From CAZHBA01 sp964530225 (GTDB lineage: Bacteria > Pseudomonadota > Alphaproteobacteria > UBA6615): a stretch of 44,644 nucleotides of DNA. Location of the stretch: positions 1 through 44,644 of the forward strand of contig CAZHBA010000103.1 in assembly GCA_964530225.1 (NCBI GenBank), in the 5' to 3' direction. Positions 1-8,687 of the stretch are shown here, in pieces. Within the stretch, counting starts at the first letter, position 1, and every line of letters begins with the position of its first letter. The position numbers and the translations under genes are program-made. The notes below the pieces were generated by a model, which was not told the origin of the DNA, ran no database searches, and saw only the letters and a list, made by a program, of their open reading frames with translations.

Positions 1-1
1 C

Positions 2-1804
2 CAGGCCAAATTAGCCAACGAAATCGCTTGTAAATCCGGACCGTTCCACATCGTTGTCGTTGGCGGCGGCGCGAGCGGTGTCGAATTGATCCTGTCGCTC
101 GATGGAAATTTACGCCGGAACGCCGCAACGCTCGCACGTTATCCCGATGATATATCGCTGACCATCGTCGAAGCGTCGGGCAAGCTGCTGCCGAGCTGCA
201 ATGCTGCTGCACGGCGGCGGCTGGTGCATACCCTGGCCGAGCGCAATATCGCAGTGCACACGGATACTAGGCTCACTCAAATCGACGCAGATAGCGTTAC
301 CCTGAGCACCGGCGAGACCCTGACCGCCGACCGCACCATATTGGTAATCAATGGCGAGGCACCGCCATGGATTGCCGAAAGCGGTCTGGCGCTCGACGAG
401 CGCGGTTTCGTGCGCATCGACAACAATCTGCGCTCGCCATCCCACACCAACGTATTTGCCGCAGGCGACCTCGCCTCAATGGATAATTACGCGCTGCCGA
501 AAGCGGGTGTCTACGCCGTTCGCCAAGGCCCCTATTTGGCGAAAAATCTGCGCCGTGCCGCGCGCGGTCAACCGCTCAAGGCGTACCAGCCGCAAAAACG
601 AACTCTGGCCCTGATCACCACCGGTGACCACTACGCCATCGCCGCGCGTGGCTCGCTATCGGTCGGCGGGACGTGGATGTGGCGTTGGAAGGACTGGATC
701 GACCGGCGCTGGATGCGCAAATATCAAGAACTGCCCGACATGGCGGCGCAGAATTCGGCGGGTGGTGACGGCAACGTTCTGGAAGAACTGCGCTGCGGCG
801 GCTGCGGCGCCAAGGTACCGGCGCCGATATTGCGCCGCGCCCTCAACCGCCTGCCGCCGCAACTCAAAGACGGCCTGGCGCAGGGTCTCGACGCACCCGA
901 CGACGCCGCCGTTCTGATGCCACCGCCAGGCAAGGCACTGGTGCAAACGATCGATCAGTTCCGCGCCTTCATCGACGACCCCTACCTGTTCGCCCGCATC
1001 GCCGCCAACCATTGCCTCGGCGATATCTTCGCCATGGGCGCCAAACCCCACTCGGCGCTGGCCGCCGTCATGCTGCCCCACGACGGCGAAGACAAAATCG
1101 CTGAGGACCTCTACCAGCTGCTGGCCGGCGCCACCGAAACCCTAGCCGAAGCTGGCGCCGTGCTCGCCGGCGGCCATACCGGCGAGGGCGCCGAGATGGC
1201 GTTCGGCCTCACCGTCAACGGTTACGCCGACCCCTATACGCTATTGCGCAAGGCGGGGCTCAAACCCGGCGACGCGCTAATCCTAACCAAACCGTTGGGC
1301 ACCGGCGTTTTGTTCGCCGCCGATATGCGCACCAAGGCATTGGGCGAATGGATCGAGGTGGCGTTCGCTTCGATGCTGCGCTCTTCCGGACCATGTTTGT
1401 CGATCCTGCGCACACACGGCGCGACCGCATGCACCGACGTCACCGGCTTCGGGCTACTGGGCCACCTGGTCGAGATGTTGCTGGCGTCAGACGTCGACGC
1501 GGCGCTCGACCTCAACGCGACACCCCTATTGCCCGGTGCCGTAGACCTATCAGTCGATGGCATCGAGAGCACGTTGAAACCGGATAATGAAAGCGCGATA
1601 GCTGCCCGCCACCAACCGGCAACCCATATCGTCTACCCGTTGCTGTTTGACCCGCAGACCGCCGGCGGCCTGTTGTTCGGTGTCCCCGCCGACCGTGCGC
1701 AAGCCTGTCTGGCCGACCTGCACGAAACCGCCGCGCCCGACGCCGCGATCATCGGCCGCGTCACCGCACGCGCCGGCACCAAGCCGATGGTGACGTTGGG
1801 TTAG
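2..1804 (+). CDS. selD: Selenophosphate synthetase fused to an N-terminal FAD/NAD(P)-dependent oxidoreductase domain (5' partial)
   Basis: SelD makes selenophosphate from selenide and ATP, the selenium donor for Sec-tRNA and selenouridine. The reading frame is open from base 2, so the true start lies outside the window. The visible protein opens with a dinucleotide-binding glycine motif (VVVGGGASGVEL, about nt 50-85) and has a second FAD motif (NVFAAGDLA) near nt 450-475, typical of NADH-dehydrogenase-like flavoproteins. The SelD domain starts near nt 785 with CGGCGAK (791-811). The catalytic Cys and Lys of SelD are present; the second Cys of the E. coli motif is Ala. SelD motifs follow: a TIDQF segment, GGHTGEGAEMAFG and TDVTGFGLLGHL. 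Such fusions are known; the flavin domain may supply reduced selenium, which is inference. It converges on a selenoprotein gene 130 bp away. Confidence 0.93.
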   Translation, partial: QAKLANEIACKSGPFHIVVVGGGASGVELILSLDGNLRRNAATLARYPDDISLTIVEASGKLLPSCNAAARRRLVHTLAERNIAVHTDTRLTQIDADSVTLSTGETLTADRTILVINGEAPPWIAESGLALDERGFVRIDNNLRSPSHTNVFAAGDLASMDNYALPKAGVYAVRQGPYLAKNLRRAARGQPLKAYQPQKRTLALITTGDHYAIAARGSLSVGGTWMWRWKDWIDRRWMRKYQELPDMAAQNSAGGDGNVLEELRCGGCGAKVPAPILRRALNRLPPQLKDGLAQGLDAPDDAAVLMPPPGKALVQTIDQFRAFIDDPYLFARIAANHCLGDIFAMGAKPHSALAAVMLPHDGEDKIAEDLYQLLAGATETLAEAGAVLAGGHTGEGAEMAFGLTVNGYADPYTLLRKAGLKPGDALILTKPLGTGVLFAADMRTKALGEWIEVAFASMLRSSGPCLSILRTHGATACTDVTGFGLLGHLVEMLLASDVDAALDLNATPLLPGAVDLSVDGIESTLKPDNESAIAARHQPATHIVYPLLFDPQTAGGLLFGVPADRAQACLADLHETAAPDAAIIGRVTARAGTKPMVTLG

Positions 1805-1806
1805 CC

Positions 1807-1920
1807 GCACCCTCATCCTTCGAGGCGGCGCTAATACTCCTCCTCAGAATGAGGGGTATTTATTGTAAAGACCCCGCCCTCATCCTGAGGAGCGACCGCA
1901 GATCGAGCCTCAAAGGATGT
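1807..1920. repeat. Pair of REP-like intergenic palindromes
   Basis: The gap between two convergent genes holds two imperfect inverted repeats. The first (about 1810-1857) begins CCCTCATCCTTCGAGG and ends in TCAGAATGAGGGG. The second (about 1877-1923) begins CCCTCATCCTGAGGAG and ends CTCAAAGGATGTGGG. The CCTCATCCTGAGGAG core with an AGGATGAGGG-type partner is a common dispersed intergenic element in alphaproteobacterial genomes. The hairpins could also serve as bidirectional terminators for selD and the facing gene. Confidence 0.6.
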
Positions 1921-1933
1921 GGGTATTCAGTCT

Positions 1934-3166
1934 CTACCCGTGTTGGGTGCGATGGCGCTGGTGGGTCGGCACCATCGCCGTCGGCGCTAGCGCCTTCAGC
2001 GACGGTTCCTCGGTTTCCATCGCATAGTCGCGGATAATAACCAGAACCTTGCCCAAAGTGGTCTCACCCCACAGCCAGTTAGCGACATCCAGATCGCGGG
2101 TGCGCCGGTCGGGTCGGGCGATTGCCGCTTCGCTATAGAAGTAGCGTATATCGTCGGCCATGCGCTTGAAACCGACACCGATGGTCTCACCGGCAATCGG
2201 CGGTTCTTGGCCTTCAGGGTCGATGACAAAGTCGGCGAGAAAGCGCGCGATTTCTTCGGTCGTCTTTCTCGAAATGCCGAACGCCGAGCGCTTGTAGTTC
2301 TTCACCGCTTCTTCGTACCACGGCAGCAATAGGTTCACCTCCTGCAGCAATGCCTGGTAGACCAGATCGGCGTCGCTAATGTCGTCGATTGGTGGCGCAA
2401 AATTGACTGGGCAGGCCCAGCCATGCTTTTCGTCTTCCTCTTCGCCCGGTGGCGCGTAGGGGAAGTCTTCCAGAACCGGACCCGAGGACCGCTCTAGTAG
2501 TTTTAGGGTATCGAGCAGCACGCGGCGTTGGAAATCAGGTTCGTTCGGCGCGCCCAAAGGACGGCCGAGTTCGAACGGTACCGCCAATGCCCGCGGCGGC
2601 TTGATCTTCTCCGTATGGGTGCGAATTAAACTAATATGGGTCGTCGGAATGCCTTCGTCTTCGAGAATGTGCGATAGCTCGCCCACGGCGCGCGTGCACT
2701 GGGGTCAGACGGGGACGAGAACAACGGCGTCGACCCCATTCTCTTTCAGCAACTCAGCAAGGTCGCGGGCGACCGGCTCCATCATCGCCGGCGGCGTCGC
2801 ACCCATGAACGAGTAATGCCGCGAGGCGACCGACCCAATAACCCTCTCTTCGTCCAGCTCGTGCAGCCGGTCTATGGGAAAGGCAGTGTTGATGTCCTGA
2901 AAAAAGCCGGTGCGATCAAAATTGGTCGACACATGGCTCATCACCAGATCATCGAAATCGGTGTCGTCGGGGATAACCCGGTAATCGCCAGCGCCTGGCA
3001 CGAACGGCGGATCTTCGCGGCGGTGCAGGCCTGCCGTGCTGATAAGCGCGATCTTGCTTTCCGCTAGCGGTTTTACCGCGGCCCACGGCGTCGACTCGAA
3101 AGCTGGCAGTTCCTGATTAACCAAGAGATCACGCAGATGATCGGGTATTTCACGCAAGTGAACCAT
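1934..3166 (-). CDS. GrdB-like selenoprotein (glycine/sarcosine/betaine reductase selenoprotein B family) with in-frame TGA read as Sec
   Basis: Two open stretches in one frame (3166-2708 and 2704-1934) are separated only by TGA at 2707-2705. Read through, they give one protein of about 410 residues. The junction reads VVLVPV-U-PQCTRAVGELSH, a UxxC redox motif at the place where GrdB carries its catalytic Sec. Sequence on both sides continues with family-type sequence (upstream ALISTAGLHRR and SHVSTNFDRTGF; downstream RPPRALAVPFELGRPLG and WACPVNF). The start at 3166 (MVHLREIP) has a GGGAG ribosome site six bases upstream; ORF sequence further upstream is unlike the family. The aerobic-type relatives lack a complete glycine reductase system, and no GrdA or GrdC lies here, so the substrate is unknown. 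A SECIS-like hairpin follows the TGA. The alternative, a nonsense mutation, is unlikely given selD next door. Confidence 0.9.
2669..2699 (-). promoter_or_regulatory. Candidate bacterial SECIS hairpin after the GrdB-like TGA
   Basis: Starting six bases after the TGA, the mRNA can fold as GUGC, a small internal loop, GCGCGCC, a GUG triloop, GGCGAGC (one G-A mismatch), and GCAC. The apical loop begins with G and lies 19-21 nt after the TGA, close to where E. coli SelB recognises its hairpin. The fold was drawn by hand, with no energy calculation. Confidence 0.6.
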
Positions 3167-3343
3167 TGTTACTCCCACCGTTGCTTCGAAATTTTGCCGT
3201 GATCCTAGCAACGGCGGCTGCAGTGGACAATGCGGCCACCATAACTTATGGGAATAAGTGTCATACATCCCCGCGAGACACTATAAACTAGTCGGCTTGG
3301 AGTGGCATTCGGCAAAATTAAATCAATCCCGCGGACGACAAGC

Positions 3344-4036
3344 CTAAACCTCACGCATATCCGCCGCAGTGGTGCCGGTGCTGGTATTGAAGGCGTATTT
3401 CGACCAGTTCTTGATTAGGGTTTCGTCGCTAGGCGACATGGACTGCACCGAGGGCCGCTGCAGCATCAGTTGCAGCCACGCCTTGAGCAACACGCATTCG
3501 TCGGGAATGCGGAAATCGCGGTGATGTTCCAGCGCGCAGAACCGCTGCAAGTGCGGCAAGAAGCTCAAATCGACGAGGCTGACGTCGTCGCCGAGCCAGT
3601 ACGGCCCGTCCGATAGCTTGCCGAGGCCCTCATGCTCCATCATCAGCAGCGCTTCGGTAAGCTTTTGCGTGTGCATCGCCTGGCGCGCAGACTCCTGCGC
3701 CAGCATTAATTTATAGACCTGTGGCACGAAGCGCACATTGGCGAAATCGATCCAGATGCGTGCCTTTGCCCGCCCGACCGGATCTTTCGGCAGTATCGGG
3801 TGATCGGGAAACACTTCTTCGAGATATTCGTTGATGACGGCGGATTCGAACACGACGGTGCCGCTGTGGCGGATCACTGGCACCTTACCATAGGGCGAGA
3901 TTTCCCAAAACCAATCGGGCTTATCATCGAGGTCGATTTCGGTGAAGGTAAAATCGATACCCTTTTCGAGCAACACCATGCGCGTACGCTGGGCAAACGG
4001 ACAAGTGCTGGAACTGATGATCTCGACGTCGGCCAT
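3344..4036 (-). CDS. Glutathione S-transferase family protein
   Basis: The 230-residue product has a thioredoxin-fold N-terminal domain with STCPFAQRTR at residues 9-18, where Cys replaces the Ser/Tyr of classical GSTs, as in omega- and beta-like classes. GKVPVIRHSGTVVFESAVI follows, containing the cis-Pro and the glutathione-binding E-S pair. The C-terminal half is helical, as expected of a GST. Omega-like enzymes act as thiol transferases or dehalogenases; the substrate here cannot be told. It is cytosolic. It lies between the GrdB-like selenoprotein and a molybdenum hydroxylase on the same strand (gaps of 177 and 66 bp), so the three may share transcripts. Confidence 0.88.
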   Translation of the reverse strand: MADVEIISSSTCPFAQRTRMVLLEKGIDFTFTEIDLDDKPDWFWEISPYGKVPVIRHSGTVVFESAVINEYLEEVFPDHPILPKDPVGRAKARIWIDFANVRFVPQVYKLMLAQESARQAMHTQKLTEALLMMEHEGLGKLSDGPYWLGDDVSLVDLSFLPHLQRFCALEHHRDFRIPDECVLLKAWLQLMLQRPSVQSMSPSDETLIKNWSKYAFNTSTGTTAADMREV

Positions 4037-4102
4037 GGTTTTGCGATTCCTTTTGGAGGGTCAGCAACACAATCTAGGCTCCTGGATTGATAAATCCAAA
4101 CG

Positions 4103-6496
4103 TCAAAACTTCCCCAACGCGGCGAGGATACGCTGCGGCGTCATCGGCTGATGGGAAATGCGCGTGTCGAAGGGCGACAGCGCATCATTGATGGCGTTCA
4201 TCAACGATCCCGGTGCGCCCGCGGTTCCGGCCTCGCCGGCACCCTTGGCACCGAGCTCAGAATCGGTGGTCGGTGTCTGAACGTGACCGACTTCGATATC
4301 GGGCATCTCACCGGCCATGGGCACTAAATAATCGGCCATGTTAGCGTTGATCATATTGCCGGCATCGTCATAGGTGCACTCTTCGCACAGAGCACCGCCG
4401 AGCCCCTGGATGACCCCGCCGCGCACCTGCTCGTCGACCAGCAGCGGATTGATGACGGTGCCGCAATCCTCGACCACCCAATGTTTGAGGATTTTGACGA
4501 AGCCGGTCTCGGGATCGACCTCGACGTAACAGGCCTGGATGCCGTTAGTAAACGCGATGTTGTATTCGCGCGGCACGAAATGACGGGTCGCCATGAGCTC
4601 GGCCTGGAAGTCCTTGGGGATAAGGTCGGAGCGGAAATAACCGATGCGCGCCACCTCTTCCAAGGGCATGCGCTCATTGCCGGTATCCTTGTCGACCACA
4701 ACACCACCGCGAACATCGAGCGTTTCGGGTTCGGACTGCAACAACTGGCCGGCCAACTCGGTGACGTTTTGGCGCAGGGCCTTGGCCGCCATCAGCACCG
4801 CCTCGCCGCCAATGCCGGCGCCACGCGAACCCCAGGTGCCGCCGCCGGTGGGCACGTTATCGGTATCGCCGGTGACTACGCGCACCTTGTCGATGGACGT
4901 GCCAAACGCGGTCGCCGCCACCTGAGCGATGATCGTGTCGGTGCCCTGGCCCTGTTCGGTGATGGAGGTGTGGACGATAATCGAACCGCCGGAATCAAGC
5001 CGCACCTGGGCACCGTCCTGCGAGGAGATATGTGCCCCGCCAATACCGTACATGGCAGCGCCCGGATTGGTCAGCTCGATCATCGTGGCAAAGCCGATGC
5101 CGCGATAGACGCCTTGAGCGCGCAGGCCGTCGCGCTCGGCCTGCAAGCCCTCGTAGTCCATCATCGACATCAGATTTTCTAGCGACTGCTCGTGTGACAG
5201 CGCCTCAAACAGGACCCCGCTCACCCCCTTGGTCGGGTAGGCGTCATCGGGAATCAGATTACGCCGGCGAATTTCGACCGGATCGATACCCAATTGCCGG
5301 GCACCGTTTTCCACCAGTCCCTCGGTCACCGCAAACGCGATCGGGTGGCCGACCGCGCGGTACTGGCACATCACATTCTTGTTCTGGAACACCACCCGCG
5401 CCTTGGCCCGGTAGTTCTGGTGCTTGTAGGTGGCGCCGGTGAAGTTCAACACCTGGTTGGCTTCCATAGCGCTGGTGCGCGGATACATGGAATAGGGGCC
5501 GATGCCAGTCAAATCGTCGATGTCAATACCGAGGATTTCACCCTCGGCGGAAAACCCCATACGCCCGTGTATCCGGTGATGGCGAGCATGGATGTCGGTG
5601 ACGAAGGACTCCAGCCGATCAGCGGCGAACTTGACCGGCCGCTGCAGCATCTTCGCCAGCGCCGCAGTCGCCATTTCGTCAGCGTAGACGTGCACCTTGA
5701 TGCCGAACGACCCGCCAACATCCTGGCAGACCACGCGCACATTGCCTTCCGGCACGCCAACATGAATGGCAAAGATATGCTGCATCATGTGCGGTGCCTG
5801 GTGCGACAGGTAGACCGTGAGCTGATCCTCGGATTCGCTGTAATCGGCGAGGATGACGCGCGGTTCCAGCGTGACACCTGTTTGGCGCTCGAAGTGGAAC
5901 GTTTCATCGACCACCAGCGCGGCGTCGGCAAACGCGGCGTTGACATCGCCGGCTTCGACGGCGTTCTCGAAGGCGACGTTGTCGCCCAGGTCGGGATGGA
6001 TCACGTGGGTCGACGGATCGGCGGCTGTCTCGGCGTCGGTCACGGCCGGTAATTCCTCGTACAACACGTCAATCAGCGCCGCGCCGTCTTCCGCCTCGGC
6101 GCGGCTGTTGGCGATCACCGCGGCGACCGCTTCGCCTTGCCAGCACACATGATCGATGGCAAGCGCGTGTTGTGGCGCAGATTTTAGCGTCTTGAAATGG
6201 GTCAAGACCCCGACCCAGGGAGAACAGTACTCGGCCAGTTCCTTGCCAGTGACAACGCACACGACGCCGGAGCTCGCCGCCACCGCGGACGTATCGATGC
6301 CAGTGATATTCGCATGGGCATAGGGCGAGCGCGCAAAAGCCACATGAACCATGCGCTTAAGCTTAATATCATCGACGAAGCGGCCCTGCCCGGTTAACAG
6401 CCGCTTGGCGTTGGGCCGCGGTACGCTGCGGCCGATGTAACTGTTGGGCCGGCCTAAGACATTAGCGTCTGGCACTATCGTGGTCTCGTCGCTCAT
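4103..6496 (-). CDS. Xanthine dehydrogenase/aldehyde oxidase family molybdopterin-binding large subunit
   Basis: At 797 residues this matches the catalytic large subunit of molybdenum hydroxylases, which insert water-derived oxygen into aldehydes or N-heterocycles. An alpha/beta hammerhead domain (GQGRFVDDIKLKRMVHVAF, about residues 36-54) precedes the Mo-binding domain (QDVGGSFGIK; GGTWGSRGAGIGGEA). The C-terminal GAKGAGEAGTAG carries the conserved catalytic Glu. The loop that reads AYRCSFR or AYRGAGR in CO dehydrogenase-type proteins is CQYRAVGHP here, so it is not a typical CoxL. The small 2Fe-2S and medium FAD subunits are not adjacent, so partners must be encoded elsewhere. Substrate unknown. 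Confidence 0.92.
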   Translation of the reverse strand: MSDETTIVPDANVLGRPNSYIGRSVPRPNAKRLLTGQGRFVDDIKLKRMVHVAFARSPYAHANITGIDTSAVAASSGVVCVVTGKELAEYCSPWVGVLTHFKTLKSAPQHALAIDHVCWQGEAVAAVIANSRAEAEDGAALIDVLYEELPAVTDAETAADPSTHVIHPDLGDNVAFENAVEAGDVNAAFADAALVVDETFHFERQTGVTLEPRVILADYSESEDQLTVYLSHQAPHMMQHIFAIHVGVPEGNVRVVCQDVGGSFGIKVHVYADEMATAALAKMLQRPVKFAADRLESFVTDIHARHHRIHGRMGFSAEGEILGIDIDDLTGIGPYSMYPRTSAMEANQVLNFTGATYKHQNYRAKARVVFQNKNVMCQYRAVGHPIAFAVTEGLVENGARQLGIDPVEIRRRNLIPDDAYPTKGVSGVLFEALSHEQSLENLMSMMDYEGLQAERDGLRAQGVYRGIGFATMIELTNPGAAMYGIGGAHISSQDGAQVRLDSGGSIIVHTSITEQGQGTDTIIAQVAATAFGTSIDKVRVVTGDTDNVPTGGGTWGSRGAGIGGEAVLMAAKALRQNVTELAGQLLQSEPETLDVRGGVVVDKDTGNERMPLEEVARIGYFRSDLIPKDFQAELMATRHFVPREYNIAFTNGIQACYVEVDPETGFVKILKHWVVEDCGTVINPLLVDEQVRGGVIQGLGGALCEECTYDDAGNMINANMADYLVPMAGEMPDIEVGHVQTPTTDSELGAKGAGEAGTAGAPGSLMNAINDALSPFDTRISHQPMTPQRILAALGKF

Positions 6497-6602
6497 CGTA
6501 TTCTCTCTACCTCAGTTTCCGGCGGCGTTGCCGTTATCTTTATCTCTCGGCTGATAGTATTTAACATCGTACCGGCTGAGAAAAGAAGGAAAGATACTAC
6601 CC

Positions 6603-7427
6603 GTGACCGCACCCCTGATCGATCTCGACGCTCTTGTTGCCCGCATTCCTGACGGCGCTAAAGTGGCGGTGCCGCCCGATTATAGCGGTTGCGCCATGGC
6701 GGCGGTGCGCGGACTGATTAAACGCGGCGTGCGCGATCTGCATCTGATAGGCGTGCCTTCTGTTGGTTTCCAGGGTGATATGCTGATCGGCGCTGGCTGC
6801 GTCGCCACGCTGGAGACCGCGGCGGTGACCATCGGCGAATACGGTCTGGCACCGCGCTTCACCGCGGCAATCAAGGCGGGCAGTATCGGCATGATCGACG
6901 GTACCTGCCCAGCCATCCACGGTGGGCTGCAGGCGGCCGAGAAGGGTATTCCCTTCATGCCGGTGCGCGGCATCGTCGGTTCCGACCTCCTCGACCAGCG
7001 CGACGACTGGACCGTTGGCAACGACCCGTTCGATGCAGATGGCGGGCCGCTGGTGCTGGTCAAAGCAATCACCCCGGATGTCACCCTGATCCACGCGCCG
7101 TTGGCCGACCGCCACGGCAATGTGTGGATCGGCGTGCGCCGCGAGATGATGGTGATGGCACACGCGGCGAAAACCACGCTGGTAACTTATGAAAAACTCC
7201 ATGACGGCGATCTGCTGGCCGATGCCGAACTGGCCGCGGGCACCATCCCGGCGCTCTATATCGGCGCGCTCACTGAGGCCGAGAACGGCGCCTGGCCGGT
7301 TGGCCTGTTCGGTGCCTATCCTGCCGACGACGCCCATCTGCGCATGTATATCGAGGCAGCCAAGACCGACGACAACTTCCAGTGCTATCTCGACGACTAT
7401 GTATTGGGCCGCAAGGCAGCCGAATGA
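6603..7427 (+). CDS. CoA-transferase family I, alpha subunit
   Basis: The 274-residue protein has the class I CoA-transferase alpha fold: KVAVPPDYSGCAMAAVRGLI near the N-terminus, a glycine-rich IGAGCVATLETAA segment and VTLIHAPLADRHGNVWIG. These enzymes move CoA between carboxylic acids; some relatives (IpdAB type) instead hydrolyse ring-derived CoA thioesters. Its stop overlaps the start of the beta subunit (ATGA), so the two are translationally coupled. It is divergent from the molybdenum hydroxylase across 106 bp that must hold both promoters. Neighbours (cupin, CaiB) suggest catabolism of an organic acid. Substrate not deducible. Confidence 0.9.
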   Translation: MTAPLIDLDALVARIPDGAKVAVPPDYSGCAMAAVRGLIKRGVRDLHLIGVPSVGFQGDMLIGAGCVATLETAAVTIGEYGLAPRFTAAIKAGSIGMIDGTCPAIHGGLQAAEKGIPFMPVRGIVGSDLLDQRDDWTVGNDPFDADGGPLVLVKAITPDVTLIHAPLADRHGNVWIGVRREMMVMAHAAKTTLVTYEKLHDGDLLADAELAAGTIPALYIGALTEAENGAWPVGLFGAYPADDAHLRMYIEAAKTDDNFQCYLDDYVLGRKAAE

Positions 7428-8170
7428 CTGCAGGTTTCCAGCCTGAAGAACTGTTGATCGCGGCCATCGCCGGCATGCTTGATGGCTTGGGCCATGTTGC
7501 GGTTGGTGCGTCGTCGCCAATACCCGGCAGCGCCGCCCTACTGGCGCGAGCACGCAGCAACGGCAACCTGCGCGTCTCCATGCTTGGCAGCGAGGACCAT
7601 AACGCCTTTACCAATGGCGGCACTGAGCTGTTCGACTGCGCCGCCCAGGGCCGTATCGACGCCTTCTTCCTCGGTGGCGGCCAAATCGACGGCGCGGCCA
7701 ACATCAATTTGGTGGGCATCGGCGATTACCCACAAACCACGGTGCGCTTCCCCGGCTCGTTCGGCTCGGCCTATCTCTATTTCCTCATCCCGCGGGTGAT
7801 CCTGTTCCGCGAGGAACACACGCCGCGCATCCTGGTGCCAAAGGTCGATTTCGTCAGCGCGCCGGGCATCAGCGATCCCGGCACCTACCGCCCCGGCGGG
7901 CCTTACGCGCTGGTTACCGGGCGTTGCGTCTTTGCCTTCGACAAGGAGCGCCAGCGCTTTAGCCTGAGCTCGGTCCACCCTGGCCATACCGCCGAAGAGG
8001 TGGCGGAGATGACCGGCTTCAACTTCGACCAGCCCGATATTGTCGGCGAAACACCGCCGCCCAACGCCGACACCTTGGCGCTGATCCGTGGGCTCGTCGC
8101 CGACGAGGTTTCCGAGACCTATCCTGCCTTCGCCGCGCGCGTCTTCGACGGCACCGCTAGCGCCGCCTAG
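7424..8170 (+). CDS. CoA-transferase family I, beta subunit
   Basis: The start at 7424 (MTAGFQPEELL) was chosen because its ATGA overlaps the alpha-subunit stop; an in-frame start at 7382 would lie deep in the alpha gene. The 248-residue product has GHVAVGASSPIPGSAALLAR, then LGSEDHNAFTNGG, in which the Glu occupies the region of the catalytic Glu of beta subunits, and FFLGGGQIDGAANIN. The pattern resembles the IpdB-like branch more than acetoacetate CoA-transferase. It should form an alpha-beta heteromer with the upstream protein. Confidence 0.9.
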   Translation: MTAGFQPEELLIAAIAGMLDGLGHVAVGASSPIPGSAALLARARSNGNLRVSMLGSEDHNAFTNGGTELFDCAAQGRIDAFFLGGGQIDGAANINLVGIGDYPQTTVRFPGSFGSAYLYFLIPRVILFREEHTPRILVPKVDFVSAPGISDPGTYRPGGPYALVTGRCVFAFDKERQRFSLSSVHPGHTAEEVAEMTGFNFDQPDIVGETPPPNADTLALIRGLVADEVSETYPAFAARVFDGTASAA

Positions 8171-8258
8171 AACTTGACCGTTACCGATTGCTCTGATGTC
8201 ATCGCGCCGCACGATGACAAATACGGCCGTAAACGACCAAAACGATAGGGAGTGAGAC

Positions 8259-8651
8259 ATGCCATTTTACAACATCAACGAGATGGAAACGAAAAAGGAT
8301 AAGACTGCGCCGGGTATGGCGGCGACGGTGGTTGGCGAGTTCATGAAGGTCGGCGTGATGACTTATGAAGACGAGATCGGCCCGCCGCCTCACTTCCATC
8401 CTAACGAGGAACAATTCGTCCTTGTGCTTGACGGTCATTTGCGCATGGTCCTCGACGGTGAGGTCAAGAATCTCGGCCCGGGCGATTTGATCCATGTACC
8501 GCGCAGCGTGTCGCATACGGTTCGCGCGGTCGGCGGTGCGGCGCGGTTCTTCACCTGCAAACATCCGGTCGGTGACGGCGAGTTGAGCCAGGACTACAAC
8601 GAGGCACCCAACGCGGCCGAACTGGCAGAACTCCTAGCGGGCGAGGACTAG
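8259..8651 (+). CDS. Small cupin-domain protein
   Basis: This 130-residue single-domain cupin has both metal-binding motifs: PPPHFHPNEEQFVLVLDG (first motif, two His and a Glu) and PGDLIHVPRSVSHTV (second motif His). A GGGAG ribosome site precedes the ATG. It lies 88 bp after the CoA-transferase beta gene and 36 bp before the CaiB-type gene on the same strand, so it is probably in the same operon. Stand-alone cupins of this kind may be isomerases, small dioxygenases or ligand sensors; the sequence does not decide. Confidence 0.85.
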   Translation: MPFYNINEMETKKDKTAPGMAATVVGEFMKVGVMTYEDEIGPPPHFHPNEEQFVLVLDGHLRMVLDGEVKNLGPGDLIHVPRSVSHTVRAVGGAARFFTCKHPVGDGELSQDYNEAPNAAELAELLAGED

Positions 8652-8687
8652 AACCCCCTTCCCACAACCCTCACCCGGTAACCACAC

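Noticed and set aside
1934..2686. Downstream half of the GrdB-like gene as a separate gene starting at 2686
   Set aside because: It has no ribosome site, starts inside a conserved block and is in the same frame as the upstream half with only TGA between.
2705..2707. TGA as a simple nonsense mutation
   Set aside because: It sits exactly in a UxxC redox motif, is followed by a SECIS-like hairpin, and selD is the neighbouring gene.
4103..6496. Carbon monoxide dehydrogenase large subunit
   Set aside because: The characteristic AYRCSFR or AYRGAGR loop is absent and the other cox genes are not adjacent.
6597..7553. Long minus-strand ORF (318 codons) antisense to the CoA-transferase alpha gene
   Set aside because: It is a mirror frame of a GC-rich coding region; its product is His/Arg-rich with no recognisable domain.
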